Part shown: positions 27,285-35,725 of the stretch, one piece after another | How positions within the stretch are numbered: the stretch's first letter is position 1 | Layout of the letters: every line of letters starts with the position of its first letter | Assembly (NCBI RefSeq): GCF_003285015.1 | Contig: NZ_QMFB01000018.1 | Coordinates: 1 to 64,000 of the forward strand | DNA from: Paenibacillus contaminans | GTDB lineage: Bacteria > Bacillota > Bacilli > Paenibacillales > NBRC-103111 | DNA: 64,000 nucleotides | Direction of reading: 5' to 3' | Translations under genes and position numbers: made by a program | Notes under the pieces: model-generated | What the model saw: only the letters and a program-made list of their open reading frames with translations | What the model was told of the DNA's origin: nothing | Databases searched by the model: none

Positions 27285-28214
27285 CTACCAGATCGATTGC
27301 TGCATTGTTTTCCGGCTTAGCCAGTTGAAAAAGACTAACAACGCCATACCGATTACCGAGTTGAATAACCCCATCGCTGTTCCGTAACTGTAATTAGCTT
27401 CAAGAATGCCCTTGCGGTACGTATAGGTGGAAATGATATCCGACACATCATACACAGCAGGATTGTACATCAAGATCACTTTCTCAAATCCTACGCCCAT
27501 CAAATTGCCGAGCGATAAGATAAGCAGCAGGATCGTAACTGGCAGCAATGACGGAAGTGTGATATTAAACATCTTTTGAAGGCGGCTGGCCCCGTCGATA
27601 TCTGCAGATTCGTAAAGTGTGGGATCCACGCCGGACAACGCCGCCAGGTAAATGATAGAGCTCCATCCGAACGACTGCCAAATATCAGAGGCAATATATA
27701 AGGTTCGGAACCATTCGGACGAGCTGAAAAAATCGATTCTTCCTCCTCCAAAAGCGCCGATCAGTACGTTAATGACGCCATTGCTCGGATCAAGAAACAT
27801 CTTCATCATGCCAATGACAACGACGAGCGAGATAAAATGCGGCAAGTAGCTGACTGTTTGGATAAATCTTTTAATACGCCCGTCCTTAAGCTCGTTTAAA
27901 AACAACGCGAACGCAATCGGAACCCAAAACCCCCATATCATCGAATAAATACTTAATAAAAACGTATTTTTTATGGTCCGGAAAAAATAGATCGATTCAA
28001 AAAAGTCCCGAAAATGCTTAAACCCAACCCATTGGCTGCTAAAAAAGCTCTTGCCTGGCAAATAATCCTGGAAAGCGATGATTACGCCATACATGGGGAC
28101 ATAGCTAAAAATGACGAAGTACAACAGTACGGGCAACAGCATCATCAATAAATATTTATTATTGTTCAACCTCTGGATTGTGCGGTTCTTTCTTCTTGTC
28201 AATTGCAAGTCCAC
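27285..28214 (-). CDS. LplB/YteP-type ABC permease
   Basis: This 309-residue permease is the first gene of the operon. It begins with a GTG codon (28214) six bases after GGGGGAG. The family's YFVIFSYVPMYGVIIAFQDY segment is at about 37-56 and the EAA loop LYESADIDGASRLQKMFNIT near residue 205-225. About six membrane helices are visible. Together with the LplC-type protein it forms the channel for oligosaccharides delivered by the LplA-type lipoprotein. Confidence 0.92.
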   Translation of the reverse strand: MDLQLTRRKNRTIQRLNNNKYLLMMLLPVLLYFVIFSYVPMYGVIIAFQDYLPGKSFFSSQWVGFKHFRDFFESIYFFRTIKNTFLLSIYSMIWGFWVPIAFALFLNELKDGRIKRFIQTVSYLPHFISLVVVIGMMKMFLDPSNGVINVLIGAFGGGRIDFFSSSEWFRTLYIASDIWQSFGWSSIIYLAALSGVDPTLYESADIDGASRLQKMFNITLPSLLPVTILLLILSLGNLMGVGFEKVILMYNPAVYDVSDIISTYTYRKGILEANYSYGTAMGLFNSVIGMALLVFFNWLSRKTMQQSIW

Positions 28215-28258
28215 TACCGCTCCCCCTTTTCCTAAGCTCTATGGTATTTCGATTCTAA

Positions 28259-28272
28259 AGAAAGCGTAAACA
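28259..28272 (+). promoter_or_regulatory. Weak cre-like site upstream of the lpl-type operon
   Basis: AGAAAGCGTAAACA matches 12 of 14 cre positions and lies 45 bp upstream of the first permease start. A second cre-like site inside the operon (22326-22339) adds some support for catabolite control. Confidence 0.35.
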
Positions 28273-28683
28273 AATCATTTTGTTGCGAGCATACAAAAAG
28301 CAAACTAATGGATTTCATAGCTCTTTAAATGCCCTTTAACTAAAGCATGGTTCCGGTCTGTCCGTAATTTTGTCGATAACTGCGCTTCTCATCTCTCGCA
28401 ACCGGAGATGCATAATACTTGCCATGCTACTGCTTCCTCCCTGTAATTATTCCATTATGAATTTTGATAGCTCCGCTGAACATGAAATCGTCCATGTCTA
28501 GCTCTAACATGTTCAAGCGGGCTGGCTACATTATAGATTGCAGCAGGCTGCATTCGTAAACATACAATTTCTTATTGAGCATACAAAATCCTTAGAGGGG
28601 CGTATTGCCATCAATGGTTTTCTCCGCCATGCAAGCGAGAAATTCTTTCTACTGTGAATAGCTGCAGCGTCTTTCCTGGGCGC

Positions 28684-28726
28684 AAAAAAGCCGCCATCCC
28701 CACGTGCAAGTGGTTTTGGCGGCTTC
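28684..28726 (-). terminator. gatCAB terminator
   Basis: On the minus strand AAGCCGCCA pairs with TGGCGGCTT followed by six T residues; an inner CCACTTGCACGTGG stem forms the apex. It is near-identical to the terminator at 16803-16845. Confidence 0.82.
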
Positions 28727-28772
28727 TTAGCCAAGCCTCGCTGTTCCTTCCGGAACAGCCTATATCGATAGC

Positions 28773-30218
28773 TTAACGGTTCAAGCACTCGAGGATCAGC
28801 TTGTTGGCCAGTCCCGGATTCGCTTTGCCTTTCATTTCTTTCATGACTTGTCCGACAAGGAAGCCGACGGCTTTCTCTTTGCCGGCCTTGAAGTCGGCTA
28901 CGGACTGCGGGTTATTGGCGATAACCTGCTCGATGACCGTCATAATCGCGCCTTCGTCGCTAATTTGGACGAGCCCTTGCTCCTCGACGATCTTCTGCGG
29001 CGCTTTGCCGGTTTCGATCATCGCTTTGAAGACGGTCTTAGCGATCTTACCGCTAATCGTCCCTTTCTCGATGAGCGCGATCATTTCGCCCAAGCCTTGG
29101 CCGGTCAACTTCACGTCGGCGAACTCCAGGCCGTTCTGGTTCAGGTAACCGAGCAGATCGCCCATGATCCAGTTCGAAGCCGCTTTCGCATCCTTCGTAG
29201 ATTGAAGCGCTTCTTCGAACAGATCGGCTATTTTCTTCGACGAGGTCAGAACGCCCGCATCGTACTCGGGAAGTCCGTACTCGCTCATATAGCGCGCACG
29301 GCGCGCATCCGGCAGCTCCGGAATCGATGCTTGAATGCGTGCCTTCCACTCATCGTCGATAATGACCGATACCAGGTCCGGGTCCGGGAAGTAGCGGTAA
29401 TCATGCGCTTCTTCCTTGCCGCGCATCGAAATCGTCTTGCCCTGCGCCTCGTCCCAGCGGCGCGTTTCCTGTACGACTTGCCCGCCGCCGTCGAGCACTT
29501 CGGCTTGACGCTCCTCTTCATATTCGAGCCCGCGCTGAACGCCGCGGAACGAGTTCATGTTTTTGAGCTCGGCTCTCGTGCCGAACTCTTTCTGGTCCCA
29601 AGGACGAATGCTGATGTTCGCGTCGCAGCGAAGCGAGCCTTGCTCCATCTTCACGTCGGACACGTCGCAGTATTCCATAATCGCCTTCAGCTTCTCCAGA
29701 TACGCCTTCGCTTCCTCCGGCGTCCGGATGTCCGGCTCCGATACGATTTCGATGAGCGGCGTTCCGACGCGGTTGAAGTCGACCAGCGAAGCGTAGCCGC
29801 CGTCCACGTGCGTAAGCTTCCCGGCATCTTCCTCGAGATGAAGGCGGGTAATGCCGATTCTTTTCGTTTCGCCGTTCACTTCGATATCGATCCAGCCATG
29901 CTCGCCGACCGGCTTGTCGTACTGTGAAATCTGATACGCCTTAGGCGAATCCGGATAGAAATAGTTTTTGCGATCGAACTTCGTATGCGTCGCGACTTGG
30001 CAGTTCAGCGCGGTCGCGGCTTTCATCGCGTATTCGACGGCCTGTCTGTTAAGCACAGGCAGTACTCCGGGATGACCGAGGCATACCGGGCATGTATGTG
30101 TATTAGGCGGCGCCCCGAATTCGGTGGAGCAGCCGCAAAAGATTTTGGATTTCGTGTGCAGCTCGACGTGTACCTCGAGCCCGACGACGGTTTCGTATTT
30201 ACGTTTCGTTTCTGTCAT
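28773..30218 (-). CDS. gatB: Glutamyl/aspartyl-tRNA amidotransferase subunit B
   Basis: GatB is the tRNA-binding kinase subunit that activates mischarged Glu-tRNAGln or Asp-tRNAAsn for transamidation. The 481 residues match the family. The N-terminus VVGLEVHVELHTKSKIFC, the four-cysteine zinc site (FCGCS...CPVCLG), YPDSPKAYQISQYDKP and the LHLEEDAGK core are all present, and the C-terminal YqeY-like tail domain is complete. It is the last gene of gatCAB, 18 bp after gatA. Confidence 0.98.
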   Translation of the reverse strand: MTETKRKYETVVGLEVHVELHTKSKIFCGCSTEFGAPPNTHTCPVCLGHPGVLPVLNRQAVEYAMKAATALNCQVATHTKFDRKNYFYPDSPKAYQISQYDKPVGEHGWIDIEVNGETKRIGITRLHLEEDAGKLTHVDGGYASLVDFNRVGTPLIEIVSEPDIRTPEEAKAYLEKLKAIMEYCDVSDVKMEQGSLRCDANISIRPWDQKEFGTRAELKNMNSFRGVQRGLEYEEERQAEVLDGGGQVVQETRRWDEAQGKTISMRGKEEAHDYRYFPDPDLVSVIIDDEWKARIQASIPELPDARRARYMSEYGLPEYDAGVLTSSKKIADLFEEALQSTKDAKAASNWIMGDLLGYLNQNGLEFADVKLTGQGLGEMIALIEKGTISGKIAKTVFKAMIETGKAPQKIVEEQGLVQISDEGAIMTVIEQVIANNPQSVADFKAGKEKAVGFLVGQVMKEMKGKANPGLANKLILECLNR

Positions 30219-30236
30219 GATCCGCTGCCACCTCCC

Positions 30237-31694
30237 CTACAATTGCGGCCGAAGCTTATGGAATTCGGTGTTCTGCTCGAACGCGTGAGCCGTACGCAGA
30301 ACGGTTGCTTCGCCAAGCGCTTTGCCGATAATTTGCAGTCCCACCGGCAAGCCGTCGACCAGGCCGCACGGCACGCTGATTGCCGGGATGCCCGCCAAGT
30401 TTACGGGTATCGTCAAAATATCGTTCAAGTACATCGTCAGCGGGTTGTCCACCTGCTCGCCGATTTTGAAAGCCGGCGTCGGAGCCGTAGGCCCGATAAT
30501 GACGTCATAGTTCGCAAATACTTGATCGAAATCTTGTTTGATCAAGGTGCGTACTTTTTGCGCTTTCAAGTAGTAAGCGTCATAGTAGCCCGAGCTGAGC
30601 GCATACGTGCCAAGCATGATGCGGCGCTTCACTTCCGCGCCGAAGCCTTCGCTGCGCGATTTGCGGTACAGCTCGATCAAATTGTTCGCGTTCGGGGTAC
30701 GAACGCCGTAACGCACGCCGTCGAAGCGCGCCAGGTTCGAGGAGGCTTCGGAGGAAGCCAGCAGGTAGTACGCGGCAACCGCATACTCGGTATGCGGGAG
30801 CGATACTTCCTCCCATGTGGCGCCCAAGCCTTCAAGCACCTTAAGCGCGGACATGACGGATTCCTTCACGCGCGGATCGACGCCCTTGCCGATATACTCC
30901 TTCGGCACGGCGATGCGAAGACCTTTGACATCGCCGGAAAGCGCGCTGATGTAGTCCGGGATTTCCACGTTCGCCGAAGTGGAGTCCATCGGATCGTGGC
31001 CGGCGATCGACTGCAGCACGAACGCTGCGTCTTCGACGTTTTTCGTAAGCGGCCCGATCTGATCGAGCGACGAAGCGAACGCGACAAGGCCGAAGCGCGA
31101 AACGAGACCGTACGTCGGCTTCATGCCGACGATACCGCAGTAAGAGGCAGGCTGACGAATCGAGCCGCCCGTATCGGAGCCTAGCGCGAAGTAAACTTCG
31201 CCGGCTGCGACCGCAGCTGCGGAGCCGCCGCTGGAGCCGCCCGGCACATACTCTACATTCCACGGGTTATGCGTCGGATGGAAGCTCGAGTTTTCGTTCG
31301 AGCCGCCCATCGCAAACTCGTCCATGTTCAGCTTGCCGACCGTAACGGACTGCGCCGACTTCAGTTTTTTGATAACCGTAGCGTCGTAAATCGCTTTATA
31401 ATTGGAAAGAAATTGGCTCGCGCACGTCGTGAGCGTCCCCTCGGTCGCGATATTATCCTTAATGCCCGCCGGCAGACCGAACAACAGTCCGCGCTCGCCG
31501 CCTTGCTGCAGCTGCTCGTCCATTTGTTTGGCGGCGTTTTTGGCGTTCTCTTCGTCCAGCGACAGAAACGCCCGCACTTTGCCGTCCACCTCATGGATAC
31601 GGCGGTACGACTGGTCGACCAGCTCGGAAACGGACAGCTCCTTCCGGGCCAGCCGGTTTTGCAGCTCCATTAGTTTCAAATCAAACAAAGACAA
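30237..31694 (-). CDS. gatA: Glutamyl/aspartyl-tRNA amidotransferase subunit A
   Basis: GatA is the amidase that releases ammonia from glutamine. It shows the amidase-signature elements: the catalytic Lys in GIKDNIATEG, GGSSGGSAAAVAAG and SDTGGSIRQPAS (Ser-cis-Ser-Lys triad). A TTG start at 31694 is chosen: it lies nine bases after AGGAGG and gives the 485-residue form starting (M)SLFDLK, as in Bacillus. The GTG at 31703 abuts the ribosome site and is less likely. A MITE-like insert separates it from gatC. Confidence 0.97.
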   Translation of the reverse strand: MSLFDLKLMELQNRLARKELSVSELVDQSYRRIHEVDGKVRAFLSLDEENAKNAAKQMDEQLQQGGERGLLFGLPAGIKDNIATEGTLTTCASQFLSNYKAIYDATVIKKLKSAQSVTVGKLNMDEFAMGGSNENSSFHPTHNPWNVEYVPGGSSGGSAAAVAAGEVYFALGSDTGGSIRQPASYCGIVGMKPTYGLVSRFGLVAFASSLDQIGPLTKNVEDAAFVLQSIAGHDPMDSTSANVEIPDYISALSGDVKGLRIAVPKEYIGKGVDPRVKESVMSALKVLEGLGATWEEVSLPHTEYAVAAYYLLASSEASSNLARFDGVRYGVRTPNANNLIELYRKSRSEGFGAEVKRRIMLGTYALSSGYYDAYYLKAQKVRTLIKQDFDQVFANYDVIIGPTAPTPAFKIGEQVDNPLTMYLNDILTIPVNLAGIPAISVPCGLVDGLPVGLQIIGKALGEATVLRTAHAFEQNTEFHKLRPQL

Positions 31695-31726
31695 TGTCAG
31701 CACCCTCCTATACGATTACAGTTCGA

Positions 31727-31894
31727 GTTCAAAAAGTCGGCTTATCAGCACCGAGAAGGTTGTATGAAGCTGAAGAAGGAGGAGCGGAGTTTAGGCAAAA
31801 CCTAAATGAGCACCGCACTTCGAAGCTGAATGCAAGATTCGATGTCGAATCCGCTTCTGGATATTCTTCGTGATCATAAGGTGACTTTTTGAAC
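31727..31894. mobile_element. MITE-like element between gatC and gatA
   Basis: This 168-bp segment begins GTTCAAAAAGTCGGCTTATCA and ends TGATCATAAGGTGACTTTTTGAAC, near-perfect terminal inverted repeats of about 21 bp with a perfect outer 12 (GTTCAAAAAGTC). It has no coding capacity of note. It fills nearly all of the 213-bp gap in an operon whose genes are otherwise tightly packed, so it looks inserted. Direct target repeats were not clearly seen. Confidence 0.65.
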
Positions 31895-31907
31895 ATCCTC
31901 TTAAAAA

Positions 31908-32204
31908 CTATTCCAATACCGCCGGCACTTTGATCTGTCCGTCCTCTTCGTCCGGCGCATTAAGCATGACTTGCTCGATCGCAAGCGACGCGCGCACCTC
32001 GTCTTCGCGCATAACGTTCGACAGCAGCATCGCGTGGCTTGTCGGTTCGACTCCCTCGGTATCGAGCTCGTTGAGCTGCTCGGCATATTTCAAAATAGCG
32101 TTAAGCTGCTCGTTAAACATCTGTTTTTCTTCTTCCGTCAGCTCAAGCCGCGCCAGGTTGGCGACATGCTCGACATCCTTGATCGTAATGCTCATGGAAG
32201 GCAC
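31908..32204 (-). CDS. gatC: Glutamyl/aspartyl-tRNA amidotransferase subunit C
   Basis: GatC is the small subunit that holds GatA and GatB together. The 98 residues show ITIKDVEHVANLARLELTEEEK, the conserved LN.IL.Y...L..LDTEGVEPTSHAM stretch, LREDEV-like MREDEV and a C-terminal KVPAVLE. The ATG at 32195 (M4) preceded by GAGGTGCC is an equally possible start. First gene of the operon. Confidence 0.96.
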   Translation of the reverse strand: MPSMSITIKDVEHVANLARLELTEEEKQMFNEQLNAILKYAEQLNELDTEGVEPTSHAMLLSNVMREDEVRASLAIEQVMLNAPDEEDGQIKVPAVLE

Positions 32205-32328
32205 CTCTTTCTAGTATTCAACGCGAAAAACGCTTTATCTATTATATCGGTTATGCTCGGACAAAAACAAGCAACATACGGCGAAATCCCCGAGATCTCG
32301 ACGGAAAAACCGACCGTCCGCAGGGAAC

Positions 32329-32354
32329 AAGCCGGCAGATCGATCTGTCGGCTT
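32329..32354 (-). terminator. Hairpin after the small membrane protein gene
   Basis: AAGCCGGCAGATC and GATCTGTCGGCTT are adjacent inverted 13-mers with one mismatch. They begin 6 bp past the stop codon of the gene at 32360. The T-run is poor, so termination efficiency is uncertain. Confidence 0.5.
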
Positions 32355-32359
32355 GCGCT

Positions 32360-32656
32360 CTACTGCATCCTATAACGTTTGAACATGTGCATGCCCAGCT
32401 TGGCTATTCCGTAAATGCCGAGAAAACCGGACGCAAGCAAAAAGACGCTATTCGTAAACAACTTATGAATATCCGTCATAAAAACGGTTCCGTCGCGGCG
32501 TATTTCATACACGGCCAAAGACGTTATGACCCCTGCCGCAACCGCACATACGAGCGCGGCGGCGTCGACCAGAAAGCTCCATCTGCCGAGCATCCACTGC
32601 AGCGCAATCAACAAAAGCGGCAGGACGATAACGGCCGCCGTCATAAGCACACCCAT
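32360..32656 (-). CDS. Small three-helix membrane protein, unknown function
   Basis: This 98-residue protein has membrane helices at about 4-20, 27-46 and 64-86 and a basic C-terminus (HMFKRYRMQ). The ATG at 32656 is seven bases after GGAGGTG; an in-frame TTG at 32662 is possible. No family was recognised. It stands alone between gatC and the Gly/Tyr-rich protein gene, with hairpins on both sides. Confidence 0.6.
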   Translation of the reverse strand: MGVLMTAAVIVLPLLLIALQWMLGRWSFLVDAAALVCAVAAGVITSLAVYEIRRDGTVFMTDIHKLFTNSVFLLASGFLGIYGIAKLGMHMFKRYRMQ

Positions 32657-32889
32657 TCGCAATCACCTCCCTACAAGCTTGTCCGATTGCGGGCGGAACA
32701 TACCAGCCGGACAGCCTTCTCCGGAGAAGCGGCAGTTGAATTACACATATACGGATGCCGGCCAAAGCGACGAAGCCGATGCCGAATCGAGATGCTTGGC
32801 AATAACTCAAATCGAAGCTTGCATCCATGCAGACGGCATTGGGATCGGTTCGGCTGGATTCGTTCACGGAACGGTTGATTTCGCGGCAT

Positions 32890-32917
32890 GCTAAAAGGCT
32901 CCCCGCAGGGAGCCTTC
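32890..32917 (-). terminator. Terminator of the Gly/Tyr-rich protein gene
   Basis: On the minus strand AAGGCTCCC-TGC-GGGGAGCCTT is followed by TTTAG. It starts a few bases after the stop codon at 32924. Confidence 0.78.
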
Positions 32918-32923
32918 AATCGT

Positions 32924-33238
32924 CTATATAAGCGCGATCGCCAATAAAGAGAACAGCGCAAGCGTCAGAATCCCGCCTCCTCCAAACCCAAACCCATTGC
33001 CGTAACCGTAGCCGTTATCGTACCCGTAGCCGTACCCGAAACCCGATGTTCTGGCTTTCTTGCGTTTGGTCGATAACGTTTCCGCCTGGTAGCCGGGTGT
33101 CCCGGACGTATCAAGATACACGTTTTGTTCATCAACTCCGACGATTACGCCTTCATGGCGCTTACCGTCCGCCGTGAGCAACGAGACTCTGCGGTTCATA
33201 CAGCTGTTGCAGGCGTGGTATCTTTCTAAGATGTCCAT
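32924..33238 (-). CDS. Small protein with Sm-like N-terminus and Gly/Tyr-rich middle
   Basis: This 104-residue protein begins MDILERYHACNSCMNRRVSLLTADGKRHEGVIVGVDEQNVYLD, which has the pattern of an Sm/LSm-type beta-barrel strand pair and a CxxC-like C-N-S-C. Residues 67-87 are almost only Gly, Tyr, Phe and Asn in a repeating GYGYGYDNGYGYGNGFGFGG-like tract. The C-terminus is a single hydrophobic helix (ILTLALFSLLAIALI). Three consecutive ATGs occur; the third (33238) has the best spacing from GGGAGGG. Function is unknown; the family call is inference. Confidence 0.65.
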   Translation of the reverse strand: MDILERYHACNSCMNRRVSLLTADGKRHEGVIVGVDEQNVYLDTSGTPGYQAETLSTKRKKARTSGFGYGYGYDNGYGYGNGFGFGGGGILTLALFSLLAIALI

Positions 33239-33317
33239 CATCATCCCTCCCCAATATTCAATATAGTATTGGGTATACGGACAAATCGTGAGGGCGCATG
33301 TCCCCCATGATACAATT

Positions 33318-33415
33318 CAGTGAGGCAAACGTAATTACTAATGAGGCTAACGTTACTGATTCCCGCCGAAAACCCGTATTCCGGAGAGCTAGTGAGGTTT
33401 TCTTCACTAGATGCC
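33318..33415. repeat. Dispersed GAGGCAAAC-type repeat, copy 1
   Basis: The segment contains GTGAGGCAAACGTAATTACT, AATGAGGCTAACGTTACT and CCGAAAACCCGTATT, ending with AGTGAGGTTTTCTTCACTA. The same blocks in varied order recur at 48545-48735. It is non-coding and lies between the Gly/Tyr-rich gene and the oxidase operon terminator. Confidence 0.6.
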
Positions 33416-33429
33416 GGATCGACGCTTAC

Positions 33430-33476
33430 CATCAAAAAAACCCTGCCGCAAAGCATCGCTTCGGGCAGGATTTCTT
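33430..33476 (-). terminator. Terminator of the ba3 oxidase operon
   Basis: On the minus strand ATCCTGCCCGAAGC pairs with GCTTTGCGGCAGGGT and is followed by TTTTTTT. It lies about 40 bp after the subunit I stop codon. Confidence 0.85.
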
Positions 33477-33513
33477 ATTCTCTTCACCGCACATCGGGCG
33501 CCGTTCGCCGGAT

Positions 33514-35217
33514 TTACCAGGTCACGAACGGCTTCGAGCCGGGCGCAGGGTTTTGCAGCATATCGGCGAACGGAATCGCGTACGCGATCAAGATGAGCAC
33601 GATAACAAGTCCGATCCACACGCTCCACCGTTCGAACAGCTTCGGCGTATTTTCCGGCGCCTCGGCCGTCTCTCCGATCGGATATTCCGTATGCCCCTTC
33701 GGCATGTTCAGCATAGCGACGATGTTGTAAATCATCAGGACTACGCCGACGAACAGGATCATGCCGCCGACCGCCATAGCCACATGATACGGCATCCAGC
33801 CGACCGCATCCGCATTGTCCGAGTACGTCGTATACGCCGTGCGCCGCGGAGAGCCGAGCAGGCCGACGGCATGCATCGGACCCGACATGAAGAACATCCC
33901 GACCAGCCAAATGATCGATTGAATAATGCCGAGACGATTCATGCGAGGCGTCAACACGCGGCCGGTCATCGCCGGAATGAGCCAGTACGTGATGCCGAAA
34001 AACGTCATCGCCACGCTTGTCGCCACCGTCAGATGGAAGTGGCCCGTTACCCAGAGCGTATTATGCACGACTCCGTTCATTTGATTACTCGCATTGATAA
34101 TGCCGCCCGCTCCCGCAGGGATAAAAATCAGCATGCCCATGAACGGAGCGAAGAAACGAACGTCCTTCCAAGGCAAAAACTTAACCCAGCCGAACAGGCC
34201 TTTGGCTCCTTTGGAGCGGCCGAACGTTTCGAAGGAAGCGAACAGCGAGAACGCCGTCATCAGCGACGGAACGACAACCATAAACGTCAGTACGACCTGA
34301 ATATATTTCCAAACCGACGGGATCCCCGGTTCCATCAGCTGATGGTGAAAGCCGACCGGAATCGAGAACAGCAGCAGCAGGAGGAACGAGAGGCGGGCCA
34401 GCGAATCGCTGAAAATTTTGCCGCCGATAATTTTCGGAATGATGACGTACCAGCAAATATAAGCCGGCAGCAGCCAAAAATAAACGAGCGGATGGCCGAA
34501 ATACCAGAACAGCGTACGCGACACCATGACATCGATCGTTTCGACCCACCCGAACGACCACGGAATAAACTGCACGAGCACCGTTGCCGCTACGCCCAGC
34601 GTCGCGATCAGCCACATCAGCATCGTAACGACGGCCATAAAAGCGAACAGCGGGGACAGCTTGGACGGGTTCGTTTTTCTCCATTGCTTATAGCTGTAGA
34701 ACATCCCGAAGCCGCTCAGCCAGCTGCCGACGACGAGAAGCGCCAGGGCGATGTAGAAGTACGGCGACGCCTTCATCGGCGCATAAAATGTGTATAGGAC
34801 AGTCGCCTGATTGAGCAAAATGCACACGGTCGCAATAACCGTACCCGCGGCCATCAAGACAAAGCCCGACCATCCCAGCTTGCGGGAGAGCGGCAGCAGC
34901 TTGCCCCCGAGCGTTTTGGTTATGCCCGAATACATAAAGCCGATGATGAAAAAGGTCGTGAAGACGAGCGCCATCAGCACCCCGTGGGCGGTAAGCAGCT
35001 GGTAGTAGCCGATGCTTAGCGGCAGCTCGATCATTCCGCCGCGCACGAGTCCCTGAAGTACGCCGGCAACGCCGCCAAGCAGCAAAGCCGCAAAAGCGAA
35101 AAAGATATGAGCGAGCGATAACGCCGCATCGGTTCTCTCAAAAGTCAAATCCTTCGTAAATACGGTATCTGCGAGCGATTTGGTCTCAACAGGCATGTAT
35201 GGTTCGCGCAAGATCAT
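33514..35217 (-). CDS. cbaA: ba3-type cytochrome c oxidase subunit I
   Basis: This 567-residue haem-copper oxidase subunit reduces oxygen and pumps protons at the membrane. The ligands are present: His78 (low-spin haem), His242 with Tyr246 in GHPLVYF (CuB and cross-linked Tyr), His291-His292 (CuB), and His393/His395 in GHFHL (haems). The sequence is of the B/ba3 class, which has high oxygen affinity, and lacks the Glu of the A-class D-channel motif. It is 15 bp after subunit II. An Fnr-box promoter 0.8 kb upstream suggests low-oxygen expression. Confidence 0.93.
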   Translation of the reverse strand: MILREPYMPVETKSLADTVFTKDLTFERTDAALSLAHIFFAFAALLLGGVAGVLQGLVRGGMIELPLSIGYYQLLTAHGVLMALVFTTFFIIGFMYSGITKTLGGKLLPLSRKLGWSGFVLMAAGTVIATVCILLNQATVLYTFYAPMKASPYFYIALALLVVGSWLSGFGMFYSYKQWRKTNPSKLSPLFAFMAVVTMLMWLIATLGVAATVLVQFIPWSFGWVETIDVMVSRTLFWYFGHPLVYFWLLPAYICWYVIIPKIIGGKIFSDSLARLSFLLLLLFSIPVGFHHQLMEPGIPSVWKYIQVVLTFMVVVPSLMTAFSLFASFETFGRSKGAKGLFGWVKFLPWKDVRFFAPFMGMLIFIPAGAGGIINASNQMNGVVHNTLWVTGHFHLTVATSVAMTFFGITYWLIPAMTGRVLTPRMNRLGIIQSIIWLVGMFFMSGPMHAVGLLGSPRRTAYTTYSDNADAVGWMPYHVAMAVGGMILFVGVVLMIYNIVAMLNMPKGHTEYPIGETAEAPENTPKLFERWSVWIGLVIVLILIAYAIPFADMLQNPAPGSKPFVTW

Positions 35218-35232
35218 CGTTTATCATCCTCT

Positions 35233-35706
35233 CTATTTCACAATGATCGTCGTCGCCATGAATTGATGACCGACGCCGCAGTACTCATTGCAAATAATCA
35301 AATATTCGCCCGGCTTTTTGAACGTATACGATAAATGGTTGACCTGACCGGGCACGACCATCATGTTGACGTTCGTTCCGGGAATTTGAAAGCCGTGCAC
35401 CACGTCGGGACTCGTCACTTGAAAATGGATCGTCGCTCCTGCCGGAACCTCCATCTTCTCCGGGTTGAAGCCGAACGCGAGGGCGACCATATAGGCGTTA
35501 TATTCGTTGTCGCCGATCTTCTCGAGTCCCGGTTTGTCGAACGGCGGCGTCTCCATCACTTTCTCGGGGTCGATCGAATGATGATGCTCCGAGGTTGGCG
35601 GCGCCATCCCTCTTGCGAACGTGCCGATGCCGAGCACGAGCAGAAATACGCCGAGCATGACGAGGCCGAATGTCAGCCACATTTTTTCTAGACGGTGGAT
35701 GTTCAT
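35233..35706 (-). CDS. cbaB: ba3-type cytochrome c oxidase subunit II (CuA)
   Basis: This 157-residue subunit takes electrons from cytochrome c through the binuclear CuA centre. It has one N-terminal helix (about 10-30), a His-rich turn (HHHS), and a cupredoxin domain with all CuA ligands: His104, Cys139, Glu141, Cys143, His147 and Met150 in CNEYCGVGHQFM. The short single-helix form is typical of ba3 enzymes. It is between the subunit IIa and subunit I genes, and an inverted repeat TTGAC-N4-GTCAA lies 20 bp upstream of its start. Confidence 0.94.
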   Translation of the reverse strand: MNIHRLEKMWLTFGLVMLGVFLLVLGIGTFARGMAPPTSEHHHSIDPEKVMETPPFDKPGLEKIGDNEYNAYMVALAFGFNPEKMEVPAGATIHFQVTSPDVVHGFQIPGTNVNMMVVPGQVNHLSYTFKKPGEYLIICNEYCGVGHQFMATTIIVK

Positions 35707-35725
35707 GGTTTGCGTAAAGGACGCC

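Larger units (their letters stand above)
28215..28772. other. Promoter region of the lpl-type operon and end of gat operon
   Basis: No gene is supported in these 558 bp. They contain the cre-like site, two copies of GAGCATACAAAA (about 28287 and 28577) and the gatB terminator at 28684-28726. A convincing -35/-10 pair for the operon was not found, which would fit an AraC-activated promoter. Confidence 0.5.

Noticed and set aside
28848..31184. Long plus-strand frames opposite gatB and gatA
   Set aside because: They mirror strongly conserved genes and have Arg-rich, unconserved sequence.
33298..34797. Long plus-strand open frame of 499 residues opposite the oxidase gene
   Set aside because: It is antisense to cbaA, very rich in Arg and His, and is a codon shadow of a clearly conserved gene.
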